DNA of 64,000 bases from Acetobacteraceae bacterium B3987 (GCA_026537415.1 JAFNMF010000001.1:1015112-1079111); one strand, 5' to 3'. Shown: positions 35,501 through 44,182, counted from the stretch's first letter. The notes: a model not told the origin generated them from the letters alone. Numbers and translations are program-made.

Positions 35501-35833
35501 GGTCACTTCTGCTTCTGCCTCGCCAATCTCCGACCCGGGCTGGAAGAAGATCGTTACGATCCCACGACCGTAATAGGAGTTGGACTCCATATGTTCGATG
35601 CCCTCCACGGTGGAGGTCACCATCAGTTCGTAGTTATAGATGATACGGCCCGCAAACTCTTCAGGCAGCATCCCGCCATAAGTCCAGACAGCGGAGACCA
35701 CCGGGATCTTGATATTCGGGAAGACGTCAGTCGGTGTTTTGAAGACTGACATCACCCCGAACATCACGATCAGGATGGACAGTACCACAAAGGTCAGAGG
35801 CCGCTTCAGGGCGGTGATGACAATGGCATTCAT
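32564..35833 (-). CDS. RND efflux permease (HAE1/AcrB-like)
   Basis: 1089 residues, twelve membrane helices expected. First helix FVVLSILIVMFGVMSVFK, then a large periplasmic domain; helix 4 contains the proton-relay aspartates (ILVDDATVMIENI); the repeat half begins near residue 560. Exports drugs or solvents by proton antiport. A cytoplasmic insertion at about residues 490-540 (HSHGHDIPDKEQ, AAAAGHPIQ) is rich in His and Ala. First gene of a three-gene operon; no regulator gene lies beside it, which is unusual for such pumps. No clear ribosome-binding site precedes the ATG. Confidence 0.93.
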   Translation of the reverse strand: MNAIVITALKRPLTFVVLSILIVMFGVMSVFKTPTDVFPNIKIPVVSAVWTYGGMLPEEFAGRIIYNYELMVTSTVEGIEHMESNSYYGRGIVTIFFQPGSEIGEAEAEVTAISQTVIKQLPVNIPAPMIMRLDASSVPVISLQITSDKQTPSDLYKLAMIRVRPLLVTVEGAVVPHPYGGMDSFVMVTLNQDQLRAHHLSAMDVQNAMHDQNIVLPAGDQKIDAVDWMVQTNATPKSMKAIGNIPVKRVGNAVIYVHDVADVYRGGHPQTNLVLVKGRQGVEVVVMKSGEASTLDVVDGVKKALPRLRAVLPDDVKVSILTDASIFVKDAIKDVVREMVTAAFLTGIVVLLFLGSWRSTIIIATSIPLAILCSVIGLGWAGESINVMTLGGLALAVGILVDDATVMIENIDTHLEMGKALEPAIIDAANQIVTATFVSTTCICIVWLPLFELDGVAGYLFRPMAEAIIFAMIASFVLSRTLVPTMAKYLLADHSHGHDIPDKEQYIADANNAAAAAGHPIQRGDGTDSHNQPAPLPPRSGVMGFFIRFQQGFEQKFNSFRDSYYALLVRCVEQRKIFVGVFLGLSILSLGLYFTAGRDFFPETKSNALQMHMRAPLGTRIEVAGRIAALVSDRIEHDLPGQVEEIVSNCGLPEGAHNQAFIPTPTIGTQDCDLTVALKDEASPVWDYRALLRKDLSARFPGTVFTFQPADLTAKILNFGSPAPIDIQINGPDIADNYDYARKIISRLRHIPGAADVVIQQTMKTPTLMIRGNRTFSQATGLTEADLANNQLMTLSGSSTVDPQFWLDPSNDVTFPLNTYVSQDQLTHLSDLLTIPVDKGDGNPTGTGDQLLGSISTVVPTGTPGEVSHFNSMPEVDIYVSTEGRDLGAVLTDVKKVINDTKPLLPKTAATEIHGAAVTMYGAYSQLVIGLMVSVVLIYLLIVVNFQSWMDPFIIITALPGALAGIAWALFLTGTRLSVPALTGAIMCMGTATANSILVVSFARERIEMHGDALRAATEAGRERIRPVLMTALAMVVGMIPMATSNSTNAPLGRAVIGGLIVATLSTLLFVPCVYAILHNRTARHKETV

Positions 35834-36131
35834 GGGTTTGACTGTTCCAGTTTTATTCCAGAGGCAGAAGGAAGTTGAAACAATCTAGGCAAAAAGGGCG
35901 ATGAGGCGAATTAAATACTGTTTTAGTCTGCTTTATGACATCCCTGTAAGGTATCTTGTGACTGTCCGTAGCTCTTGCAGGGCTGCTTCTTTCTGCTTGC
36001 AAAGGCTCTTTTGATTCAGTCTTTGGCACGGGTTCTAGATTACAAAAAGGTCATGAAGTAAACCTTCCCCAACCGCAGGGGCGGTAGGAGAAGGCTGCCT
36101 GATAGTGGTGTCGGTTTTGTGTGTCTCGGTG
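35834..36131. other. Intergenic region between the efflux operon and the FAD dehydrogenase operon
   Basis: 298 bases without a gene. The right part holds the terminator at 36063-36094 for the cytochrome gene; the left part must contain the promoter of the RND operon, with AT-rich sequence around 35910-35935, but no -35/-10 pair could be chosen. No small ORF with a good ribosome-binding site was seen. Confidence 0.6.
36063..36094 (-). terminator. Terminator after the FAD dehydrogenase operon
   Basis: Minus strand: an outer stem CCTTCTCC/GGGGAAGG (36063-36070 with 36087-36094, one G-T pair) and an inner stem ACCGC/GCGGT (36072-36076 with 36081-36085) around a four-base loop, followed by TTTAC. 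Confidence 0.75.
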
Positions 36132-37505
36132 TCAGTTCTTGGGGAGCTGCTCCGGGGTAGCCGGTTGTGGCATGGAGTGGCGGATGCGCCGCACGGCACC
36201 TTCTTTCACGCCCTTGCTGTTATTGCCCCAGCTCTTACGGATGAAGCTTACAACATCTGCCACTTCCTTGTCGGAGAGTGTGTTCGCAAAACCCGGCATG
36301 GTGAAGGCGGAAGGCGACGTATGCAGGGCGTGTGTGTTGTCACCGGCTAGAACGATATGAATGAGCGATGTGGCATCGTCTGTCATCACGACCGGATTCC
36401 CGGCCAGCGGCGGGAAGACCGTTCCATAACCCGCCCCATCAGTACGGTGACAGGCGGCGCAGCGATCCATGTAGGTTTGTGCGCCCGGCTGTGACATGTC
36501 GGCACGGCGCAGCATGTCCGCTGTTGAGGGGTCATAGACCCAAGGTGTTTCTTTCCGGGCGGGGGCCAGCAGCATGAGATAACGGGCAATGGCGTGCAGG
36601 TCGTCATCCTTGAAGGCATGGGCACTATGGACGATGACCGGCGTCATCCCCCCAAAGCTGGCACCTGTCCGTGCCCGGCCCGTGCGGAGAAAGTCCACGA
36701 TGTCCTGCTCGCTCCAGCGGCCCAGCCCTGTGCGGTTCTCCTGACGGATGGAGGGAACAACCCATTGTTCCACCACACCGCCCCCAGAGAGAAAGAGTGG
36801 TCCATCCTTGGCGGTCTGGGCTTTTTCATTAAGAGCGATGCTACGAGGGCTGTGGCAGGCACCGCAATGGCCTGGCCCTTCTACTAGATAGGCCCCACGG
36901 GCAAGAACGGGGTCGGAGAACTGGTTATTGGTGCGGTGCTGGGCGGACTGGATGGAGGGTGAGAACAGCCACCGCCAGATATGCAGCGGCCAGCGCATGG
37001 AGAGCGGCCAGATGATTCCATTGGCAGGAGGGTCCACCGGCTGCGGTGTAACGCCCCGTTGGAAATAGACATAGAGGGCATGGATGTCTGCCTTGCTCAG
37101 CCGTGCGTAAGACGGGTAAGGCATGGCGGGATAGAGCGCACTGCCATCTTTGCGGATGCCGAGCTGGACGGCTCGGGCAAATTCAGCCTCCGTGTAACGG
37201 CCAATACCGTGAACAGGGTCCGGTGAGATGTTGGTGGAGTAGATGGTTCCTATAGGCAGCTTGAAGGGCATCCCGCCGCTATAGGCAGGGCGGCCCGGCT
37301 GGGTGTGACAGGCGGCACAGTCGCCCAGAATGGCTTGATAATGGCCTTCTTCAATCAGCCCGGCAGGCAGAGGAGCATCATCAGCTTGGGCGGTCTGGGC
37401 TGGCAGAGCGGCGGCCATGATGCCCAGCAAGCCCAACCCCACCATCAGCAGGGGGTGGAGGAAAAATGTGCGTTTCGTGCTGGTGGAGCGGAGGAACAGG
37501 GACAT
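36132..37505 (-). CDS. Tri-heme cytochrome c subunit of membrane FAD dehydrogenase
   Basis: 457 residues with a signal peptide ending near QTAQA. Three CxxCH heme sites (CAACH, CGACH, CAACH) are spaced as in the cytochrome subunits of gluconate 2-dehydrogenase, 2-ketogluconate dehydrogenase and alcohol dehydrogenase of acetic acid bacteria. It passes electrons from the flavin subunit to ubiquinone on the periplasmic face. The stop-start junction with the flavin subunit gene overlaps by one base, so the subunits are made together. Confidence 0.93.
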   Translation of the reverse strand: MSLFLRSTSTKRTFFLHPLLMVGLGLLGIMAAALPAQTAQADDAPLPAGLIEEGHYQAILGDCAACHTQPGRPAYSGGMPFKLPIGTIYSTNISPDPVHGIGRYTEAEFARAVQLGIRKDGSALYPAMPYPSYARLSKADIHALYVYFQRGVTPQPVDPPANGIIWPLSMRWPLHIWRWLFSPSIQSAQHRTNNQFSDPVLARGAYLVEGPGHCGACHSPRSIALNEKAQTAKDGPLFLSGGGVVEQWVVPSIRQENRTGLGRWSEQDIVDFLRTGRARTGASFGGMTPVIVHSAHAFKDDDLHAIARYLMLLAPARKETPWVYDPSTADMLRRADMSQPGAQTYMDRCAACHRTDGAGYGTVFPPLAGNPVVMTDDATSLIHIVLAGDNTHALHTSPSAFTMPGFANTLSDKEVADVVSFIRKSWGNNSKGVKEGAVRRIRHSMPQPATPEQLPKN

Positions 37506-39298
37506 CAGGCGTGTACCATCGGGCCGGGATTGCGGAGATAGGTCTGGCGGATGTGGTAGGCCGACCAGTAGGCCAGTGCCGCCACCAACCCGGTTGGGTT
37601 GTAGCCCATTCCCTGAGGAAAGGCGCTGGAGCCAATGACGAACAGATTTGAGACATCCCAGCTTTGAAGATACCGGTTCAGGGCACTGGTCTTTGGGTTG
37701 TTCCCCAGAATGACCCCACCATTAAGATGGGTTGTCTGATAGATACGGCTATCGAAAAGCTGGCCCGGGTGTAGGCTGTTCAGGCTGGTCTTCGTGGCCC
37801 CCATAGCCTGAGCAATGTCGCCAATATGTTTGACGACATACTGGTTCATACGGATGTCGTTGTCCTTCCATGTGAAGGTCATCCGTAACATGGGCTGGCC
37901 GTAGGCATTGCGCCATGTGGGGTCCAGATCGAGATAAACATCCCGGTAGGCCATGTTGCTGCCGTGAGCATCAATAGCGAAGGAATGTTTATATTGGTCG
38001 ATCATGGCGGCTTTGTAGGCACTGCCCCAGCGGGGTGCGTCCTTTCCACCACTGTTCTGTGCTGCTGCAATAGGTTTGAGACCCGCCTGATTGACCCAGA
38101 CGGGGGAGCCGCCAATGAAGCCCGCTTTGCCACGGTCCAAACCGGAATGGTTGAAGTCATCAATCGCCACACCGCCGCCACCAGCACCGACAAACTGGTT
38201 CGTGAAGCGGTTTTCAGGCAGCCAGACACGGGATGAGGTGATGGTCTGGTAGGTGAAGTTGCGGCCAATGGTTCCAGTCTGGCTGACTGGGTCGTAGGGC
38301 TGGCCAATGCCGGAGGTCAGCATGAGATGGACATTATGCAGCTGGAAGGCACTGAGAATGACCAGATCAGCTTCGATCACTCGTTCGGATTCGGTTTTGA
38401 GGTCGATATACCGCACGCCGGTGGCTTTCTTGCGGGTATCATCCAGCATGATTTCCAGCACCTGCGCTTGCGTGATGAGTTTGAAGCGTTTGTCCTGCCG
38501 CAGGGCGGGCAGGATGTTCACGTTTGGCGAGGCTTTGGAATAGAGATAGCAGGCATATCCGCTGCAATAGCCGCAGAAATTGCAGGGGCCCATCTGGCAA
38601 CCATAAGGGTTGGTGTAGGGCTGGGATGCATTGGCCGCAGGCATACTATACGGATGGAAGCCCGCATCGCTGGCGGCTTGACGGAAGACGCTGGCGGAGA
38701 AAGTATCCGCCATGGGTGGTAAGGGGAAATGGTCGGAACGGTCTGGCGCAAAGATGTTGCCACGCCCTGTCTTCGTCCCCTGAACGGACGAGGCCTCTCC
38801 AGAGGTGCCGAAGACCTTTTCGGCTTTATCGAAAAACGGCTCCAGCTCTTTGTAGCTGATACCGTAATCCTGAAGATGCATGTCTTTTGGGATGAACTTA
38901 TGCCCGTACCGTTCGATAGTAGCACTACGCAGGCGGAGGTCATCCTCCGTGACTCGGAAGTGACAGCCCGACCAATGTAACCCGGCCCCGCCGACCCCTT
39001 CGCCGGGGAGAAAGGCCGCCAGCTGGCGGTAGGGGAGAGCGGTCTGGTCGGGCCTGTTGCGGATGGTCAGGGACGTGCGGGCCAGTTTCTGGAAGAGGCG
39101 TTTGCGTATGGCCCCCCTCAGTTCATCAATGGACCCGGGATAGGTCCCTTCAACAGCTGTACTATGGTCATGGCCACGCTCCAGCATGGTGACGTTCAGC
39201 CCGGCTTCTGTCAGTTCTTTGGCCATGATGCTGCCTGCCCAGCCGGCACCTATGACAACAACATCCGGTTTTGCAGAAGGAAATGTCTGGTCCGTCAT
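37505..39298 (-). CDS. FAD-dependent GMC dehydrogenase, catalytic subunit (gluconate/2-ketogluconate type)
   Basis: 597 residues. A Rossmann FAD site opens the protein (VVVIGAGWAGSIMAKEL, residues 13-29), with the GMC substrate domain after it and the C-terminal histidine region near TTHLNGGVILG. A cysteine cluster C234, C239, C242, C245 and C250 sits where related three-subunit FAD dehydrogenases bind a 3Fe-4S centre. The length fits gluconate 2-dehydrogenase or 2-ketogluconate dehydrogenase better than sorbitol or fructose dehydrogenase (about 540). The order small-large-cytochrome matches kgdSLC/gndFGH-type operons. The substrate cannot be decided from sequence alone. Confidence 0.88.
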   Translation of the reverse strand: MTDQTFPSAKPDVVVIGAGWAGSIMAKELTEAGLNVTMLERGHDHSTAVEGTYPGSIDELRGAIRKRLFQKLARTSLTIRNRPDQTALPYRQLAAFLPGEGVGGAGLHWSGCHFRVTEDDLRLRSATIERYGHKFIPKDMHLQDYGISYKELEPFFDKAEKVFGTSGEASSVQGTKTGRGNIFAPDRSDHFPLPPMADTFSASVFRQAASDAGFHPYSMPAANASQPYTNPYGCQMGPCNFCGYCSGYACYLYSKASPNVNILPALRQDKRFKLITQAQVLEIMLDDTRKKATGVRYIDLKTESERVIEADLVILSAFQLHNVHLMLTSGIGQPYDPVSQTGTIGRNFTYQTITSSRVWLPENRFTNQFVGAGGGGVAIDDFNHSGLDRGKAGFIGGSPVWVNQAGLKPIAAAQNSGGKDAPRWGSAYKAAMIDQYKHSFAIDAHGSNMAYRDVYLDLDPTWRNAYGQPMLRMTFTWKDNDIRMNQYVVKHIGDIAQAMGATKTSLNSLHPGQLFDSRIYQTTHLNGGVILGNNPKTSALNRYLQSWDVSNLFVIGSSAFPQGMGYNPTGLVAALAYWSAYHIRQTYLRNPGPMVHA

Positions 39299-39303
39299 AA
39301 GGC

Positions 39304-40086
39304 TCAGCCCTCCTCATCATTTTGGAAAGAGGGGCTGTATGGGTCGGGCTTGGGAGGCATTCCGACCGGCCCCAGAGGGTAGGGGGCCCCTTGCTGATTG
39401 ATCCAGTCCATAAAGTCCGCTCGGGCACCGGGAAAGCCCATCATTTTCCAGCCGCCCATAGAGTAGTTGCCGCCATAAGCAGGGTCGGAGAAGGCACCTT
39501 CCAGTGTGTTGGTACGTAGCTGCTCAAAGAAGACAGCCCCGGGAATATCATTGAAAGAGAGTTTATTATCTTCCAGATCGTGCAGCACATCATCCTGCCA
39601 TTCTGGGGAAAGGGCAGCAAAGATTGTGTGGTAGGTCATGAGGCAATGGGTGTTAATAGGCGCAATAACCCCACGATACAGGTCTTGCGGGCTGTAAGGC
39701 AGTTGATAGCCCAGCTCTGGCGGCCCATTCACGAAAGGGGCTTTCATGTACCAGAGGTCGCCACGGCCATAGGGTGTGGTCATTTGGCGATCTATGAAGC
39801 GGGGCACGCCGAGAGCCTGTGCCCCCGGCCCGTTTTCATCCTGCGGGAAGATGCGTTCGCAGGCGTGGCAGAGAAAGAGATATTCCTCAGCATTAAAGAA
39901 AACGGGCTTGTAATGCGCCGGGTTATCATCGGGTATATTGGGTTGTTGCTTCTCGCTTTTCTCATCTGCTCTGGCCGTGTGGCTGAGCAAGGGAACGCTG
40001 GAAAGAGAGGCAGCTCCCCCCATGAAGCCACGCCGGGATAGCGGGGTGGAAACATCGCGGGAGGGAGGAAGAGAAGATGATGTCAT
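39304..40086 (-). CDS. Small (gamma) subunit of membrane FAD dehydrogenase, Tat-exported
   Basis: 260 residues. The N-terminus carries a twin-arginine signal (LSRRGFMGGAASL) ending near SHTARA; in this enzyme class the small subunit brings the folded, FAD-loaded large subunit across the membrane through Tat. The rest matches the gluconate 2-dehydrogenase subunit 3 family (VFFNAEEYLFLCHACERIFP). First gene of the operon, 5 bases before the catalytic subunit. A tatA gene is present in this window at 48603. Confidence 0.92.
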   Translation of the reverse strand: MTSSSLPPSRDVSTPLSRRGFMGGAASLSSVPLLSHTARADEKSEKQQPNIPDDNPAHYKPVFFNAEEYLFLCHACERIFPQDENGPGAQALGVPRFIDRQMTTPYGRGDLWYMKAPFVNGPPELGYQLPYSPQDLYRGVIAPINTHCLMTYHTIFAALSPEWQDDVLHDLEDNKLSFNDIPGAVFFEQLRTNTLEGAFSDPAYGGNYSMGGWKMMGFPGARADFMDWINQQGAPYPLGPVGMPPKPDPYSPSFQNDEEG

Positions 40087-40229
40087 CGCACAGCGCAGCC
40101 CGGTTGGAGAAAGTAAGGAACATCCAGCAGAAAGGCAGAATGGGAAAAATGACAGCAGAAAACAAGTTACGCTGCTGTCATCCCCGTTACTGAATGTTTT
40201 CTTTGCGTTCTTTTCGTTCTCTGCTTCCC

Positions 40230-41042
40230 TTATTGGGGGAGCGTGAGAACACCCGGCGGAGGGGAGTGAATCCGGTTTGTTGAAGGTGCCTGACCTATAT
40301 CGGTAGCAGGCTGTTGCCAGCTATTGACGGCGGCGTTTGCGGAACTGGTGGCAGTGCTTGCAGCCTGTCCAGCTGCTGTTGTGGCACCGGTCACGGCGGC
40401 ATTGGCCGAGGACTGCGCCGCTGTCGCCGGGTTGGTGCTGGAGAGGTCTGTCCCGCTTAAATCCTGACTTTGAATGGTTGTGGCATCCAGCGGGGTGCCT
40501 GTTGCATCAGTCAGCCAAGAGGAAAGATGGTTACGGACCTGATACTCCAGCTCGACATTCATGTCGTCCATAAGCTGCGTATTGAGCGTATGGAGGTTAT
40601 GTTCCAGTCCGAGATCGCTGGGGGCGTCAATCGTGCGCTGAACATGGGCTGTGATGAACCCATGATGATTATGGGCCGTATCATTCAGGTTCAGCTTGAC
40701 CGTGTAACTCCCGCTAAGCGCATGGTGCGGGGCTTTGGTCATTTCTGCCTTTGTGATGGTGAGGTTGGCTGTACCAGATGACCCCATGGCGTGCAGACGC
40801 TGATGAGCCATCAGAGCCAGTGTATCAGCAGGATTTGTCGGGCTTTTGGAGGAAATGTCATCGCTGTCCGGATGGACCTGATTGTCGACATTCACCTGAC
40901 TGACATTCAGGTTGAGGGGTGGCAGGTAGCTGTAATCCGGTGCAGGAAAGGTCTCTTCGCTGGGATTGCTGGAGGCACAGCCAGCGAGTAGAGCCAACCC
41001 GCAGAACAGCCCTAGAGTGGAGAAAGAGGGACGCAGCTTCAT
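40230..41042 (-). CDS. Lipoprotein, unknown function
   Basis: 270 residues from ATG 41042. The start gives a compact signal peptide with lipobox LALLAGC (Cys22). The frame extends upstream to 41252, overlapping the previous gene; ATGs at 41084 and 41093 are alternatives. The middle section (about 70-200) has alternating strands, and AANAAV/AQSS repeats rich in Ala, Ser and Thr make a low-complexity C-terminus. Not assigned to a known family; it may be an envelope lipoprotein of the acetic acid bacteria. The stop of the preceding gene (41071) is 29 bases away, so cotranscription with hslO is likely. Confidence 0.6.
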   Translation of the reverse strand: MKLRPSFSTLGLFCGLALLAGCASSNPSEETFPAPDYSYLPPLNLNVSQVNVDNQVHPDSDDISSKSPTNPADTLALMAHQRLHAMGSSGTANLTITKAEMTKAPHHALSGSYTVKLNLNDTAHNHHGFITAHVQRTIDAPSDLGLEHNLHTLNTQLMDDMNVELEYQVRNHLSSWLTDATGTPLDATTIQSQDLSGTDLSSTNPATAAQSSANAAVTGATTAAGQAASTATSSANAAVNSWQQPATDIGQAPSTNRIHSPPPGVLTLPQ

Positions 41043-41070
41043 ACGGCTGACCAGATGCGGCCTTCTGACA

Positions 41071-42165
41071 CTATGATTCGTCATGGTTTTCATGTCCGGC
41101 GTCTGTTTTCTTTTCGTGATTCTGCGGGATGAGTTGATTCCGTTCCGGTAGGCCTGCTGCTCGGCCTGCCTCAAGGATGGAAGACTGCATCCAGAGTTTA
41201 GAAGAAAATGGAAAAGATGTCCGGTTTTGTCCAGTCTCTTCGTGCGACTCACACATGGAGGCAGAGGAAACTGTTGTAATTTCTTCCCACAAGGCAGAGG
41301 CCCGGCCTACGCCATAATCTTCCAACCGGAAGGGGCGGGCATGTTTCAGTTCCTCAATGCAATGAGGATGGTTGATGAACCATGAGAGAAGGAAGACGGG
41401 GACGAGGGGTGTTAATGGCCCATCCCCTATCAGGAGCTGCCCTTGTGGATGGTAGAAGAGCGGGGCAGGGGCTGTCTGGGATTCGCCACTTCCTGTTGGC
41501 GTGGACCAGAAGAGGTAGAAGGTTTGCCCGTTCCTTTCATCGCTGAAGCGACAGGCCACGCCTCTCTCCATCGGCATGGTCAGTTCGGCTCGTACGATGC
41601 GGCCACTGAAAGGTGAATAGGTCAGTGTATGGGGGCCGGCAGGGCGGGTTTCCAGCAGCGTTTTGATAAGTTCGGGGGAAAAGGGCTTCGAACTTTCCTC
41701 AGCATCATCGCTCTCCGGCGGTGTGCTGTCCTGTTCCAGCAGAACAGCAGATGGCAGGAGGCGTAGCTCTGTGCTGACAGTGCGGAACCAGAGGCCGAGC
41801 AGCTGGAGGCAGGCCGTATGAGGAAGGCGGGCCAGCGGGGCTAGAGCCTCATGTGGGAAGCTGGCTTCTTCTGGCAGAGGTGTTACCTTACCCAGCAACG
41901 TTGTGCTGAGCCGGTGGAGAGGCGGGGTGATGGCCTCCATGACCCGGCTGCTCCAATGGGTATCCAGTGCCAGAGCATGGCAGGCAAGGAGGTCACCATC
42001 CGGGGAGAGCCACCAGCAGACGTCCTGCCCTGTCTGTTCATGATGGAGAATCAGGACGTCCAGCCCCGCAGGGGCCCAATGTCGCCCGAGGAGATGCCAG
42101 CCGGGGTAGAGCTGCCGGATCGGCTGCCCATCCCGCCGGAGAGATGCTGGCAATCCTGCTGTCAT
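41071..42165 (-). CDS. Conserved-looking hypothetical protein next to hslO
   Basis: 364 residues, not recognised. No signal peptide or membrane helix is visible; the composition is Leu- and Pro-rich with Trp-containing segments (LYPGWHLLGRHWAPAGLDVL) and a strand-rich centre. A Ser/Glu-rich linker (about 150-170) splits it into two parts. Its first bases overlap the hslO stop by 4 bases, so it is translated with hslO. Function not inferable. Confidence 0.65.
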   Translation of the reverse strand: MTAGLPASLRRDGQPIRQLYPGWHLLGRHWAPAGLDVLILHHEQTGQDVCWWLSPDGDLLACHALALDTHWSSRVMEAITPPLHRLSTTLLGKVTPLPEEASFPHEALAPLARLPHTACLQLLGLWFRTVSTELRLLPSAVLLEQDSTPPESDDAEESSKPFSPELIKTLLETRPAGPHTLTYSPFSGRIVRAELTMPMERGVACRFSDERNGQTFYLFWSTPTGSGESQTAPAPLFYHPQGQLLIGDGPLTPLVPVFLLSWFINHPHCIEELKHARPFRLEDYGVGRASALWEEITTVSSASMCESHEETGQNRTSFPFSSKLWMQSSILEAGRAAGLPERNQLIPQNHEKKTDAGHENHDES

Positions 42166-43130
42166 GGTGCGCCAGCGTTACCTTTTTCCGCATTATCGGG
42201 CAGGCTGTCCCGGTTGAAGGTAAAGGCGGTGTTGCAGAAATGACATTCCATGGAGATCACGCCATCTTGGGCCATATGGTCGAGATCATCCTTGCTGAAG
42301 CGTTCCAGCACACCTTGAAGGCGGGTTCGGCTGCACCGGCAGCCGAAGGAAAGCGGTCTGGCTGGGGCCAGTTCCACACCCAGCGTACCGAACAGACGGT
42401 TGATGAGTGTGGCAGGTGAGAGGTTCGGGTCGAACAGTTCATCTGCCTTGAGGGTCTGCCCAAAGGTGCAGGCCGTTTCCCATAGGTCCTGAATGGTGGC
42501 GTCAGCGGGTTTATGGTCATCATTGCCCGCAATAGGGGTGCTATCTGGCAGACGTTCCAGCACCAGAGCCCCAGCCTGCCAACCTGCTTCCGTATGGCGG
42601 GAGAAGAGGTGGATGGCGCAATCATGCTGTTCGCTGGTCTGGAAGTAATGTTCGGCCATGTTAGCCAGATTGGGGCCTTCCAGCCTGACAATACCCTGAT
42701 AGCGGTCAGTATCCGGCCCCTGATCTACCGTGAAGGCCATATACCCCTTGCCCAGCAGCCCGGAGGCATCTTCTGGCAGAGGGAGGGTGTAATCTTCAGC
42801 CATGCGGGCGGTAAAGCGTAACTCGCCTGTGTCTGTGCAGTCGGCCAGAAACAGGGAGACAGGCCCGTCCCCTTTGACCTGAAGGGAGAAGGAGCCCTTG
42901 AATTTGAGGGCCGTTGCCATGGCTGCCACAAGGGCCAGAGCCTGCCCACCAAGAAGGCGCACAGGTTCCGGCAATTCATCATGGCGAGAGAGAATGGCAC
43001 CGGCAAGCGGGCCAAGCGTAATCAGCCGCCCTCGCACCGGTACATGGCCGAGATGGAACGGTGTAATGGCATGAGCGACTGTGAGGTCGGGTACGTCATG
43101 CGGGCGATGGGAGGTGGTGGTCTCTGTCAC
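42162..43130 (-). CDS. hslO: Redox-regulated chaperone Hsp33
   Basis: 322 residues. Hsp33 is a cytoplasmic holdase switched on by oxidation. The C-terminal zinc switch is complete: C264, C266, C296 and C299 (FGCRCSRTR and MECHFCNTAF). The N-terminal domain fits the family (GPLAGAILSRHDELPEPV). First gene of a likely three-gene unit. A hairpin at 43161-43194 separates it from argF upstream. Confidence 0.95.
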   Translation of the reverse strand: MTETTTSHRPHDVPDLTVAHAITPFHLGHVPVRGRLITLGPLAGAILSRHDELPEPVRLLGGQALALVAAMATALKFKGSFSLQVKGDGPVSLFLADCTDTGELRFTARMAEDYTLPLPEDASGLLGKGYMAFTVDQGPDTDRYQGIVRLEGPNLANMAEHYFQTSEQHDCAIHLFSRHTEAGWQAGALVLERLPDSTPIAGNDDHKPADATIQDLWETACTFGQTLKADELFDPNLSPATLINRLFGTLGVELAPARPLSFGCRCSRTRLQGVLERFSKDDLDHMAQDGVISMECHFCNTAFTFNRDSLPDNAEKGNAGAP

Positions 43131-43160
43131 CGGGGTGATTGTCCTCTCTGTCGGGCCTGC

Positions 43161-43194
43161 CCTGATGCCTCACCCTGCTGGAGGAGGCATCAGG
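43161..43194 (-). terminator. Hairpin between argF and hslO
   Basis: CCTGATGCCTC (43161-43171) pairs perfectly with GAGGCATCAGG (43184-43194), 12-base loop; on the minus strand it follows the argF stop by 8 bases and is therefore a likely argF terminator, without a clear T run. Confidence 0.65.
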
Positions 43195-43202
43195 AGGAAG
43201 GG

Positions 43203-44171
43203 TCAACCCTGATAGGCTGAAAGGTCATCCTTTCCCATGCACCAGAGCAGGAGTCCCTTCTGGGCGTGCAGGCGATTTTCTGCTTCATCAAATACAACGG
43301 AGGCCGGGCTTTCGAACACGGCTTCGCTGACTTCCTCTCCTATATGGGCAGGCAGACAGTGCATGAACAGGGCCTGCGGTGAAGCCAGTGCCATGAGGGC
43401 TTCATCTACATGGTAAGGGCGGAAAATCTTGAGGCGTTTTTCCGCATCCTTGTCCCCCATGCTGACCCATGTATCCGTGATGACAGCATCCGCACCTTCT
43501 GCGGCCTCTTTGGGGTCGTGTGTCAGCCGGATGTCACCACCATTCTCCCGTGCCCAGTTTACGGCGGTTTCGGAGGGGGTGAACTCGCCTTCCGGTGTGG
43601 CCAGATGCAGGGAGAAGCCCAAACGGGCGGCCGCTTCAATCATGGAGGTGGCAACATTGTTGCCATCGCCAATCCATGCGAGCTTTTTGCCAGCAATTGG
43701 ACCACGATGTTCTTCAAAGGTGAGGATGTCGGCCAGAATCTGCACAGGGTGAGAGACGGGCGTCAGCCCGTTGATGACGGGCACGCTGCTCCAGCGGGCC
43801 AGTTCTCGCAGGTTGGCATCCGTGCCGGTACGCAGCGTGATGACATCCACGAAACGGGAGAGGACACGGGCCGTATCAGCAATGGACTCACCACGACCCA
43901 GCTGCATCTCGGATGGGGACAGCACATTGACGGTCCCGCCAAGCTGTTTCATCCCGACTTCGAAAGAGACACGGGTGCGTGTGGAAGGGCGGGACATCAT
44001 CAGTCCCAGCGCACGGCCTGCCAGAGGCAGACCGGGGCAGAGCGGGTGCTTACGGCCCTGCTGAAGGGCTTTAACCCGTGCGGCGAGCGTGAGAATGTGC
44101 CGCAGCGTCTCGGTGGAGTGATCCTTGATGTCAAGGAAGTGACGGGGCGATGAGGCCTTGATGGTGCTCAC
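43203..44171 (-). CDS. argF: Ornithine carbamoyltransferase
   Basis: 322 residues. Makes citrulline from ornithine and carbamoyl phosphate in arginine synthesis. The carbamoyl-phosphate loop is SRPSTRTRVSFE (about 60-71), the HPVQ motif is present (SHPVQILADI), and the ornithine-binding signatures are WVSMGD and MHCLPAHIGEE. It follows argD by 11 bases on the same strand, so both form an operon. Confidence 0.96.
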   Translation of the reverse strand: MSTIKASSPRHFLDIKDHSTETLRHILTLAARVKALQQGRKHPLCPGLPLAGRALGLMMSRPSTRTRVSFEVGMKQLGGTVNVLSPSEMQLGRGESIADTARVLSRFVDVITLRTGTDANLRELARWSSVPVINGLTPVSHPVQILADILTFEEHRGPIAGKKLAWIGDGNNVATSMIEAAARLGFSLHLATPEGEFTPSETAVNWARENGGDIRLTHDPKEAAEGADAVITDTWVSMGDKDAEKRLKIFRPYHVDEALMALASPQALFMHCLPAHIGEEVSEAVFESPASVVFDEAENRLHAQKGLLLWCMGKDDLSAYQG

Positions 44172-44182
44172 GCAGGGTCTCC

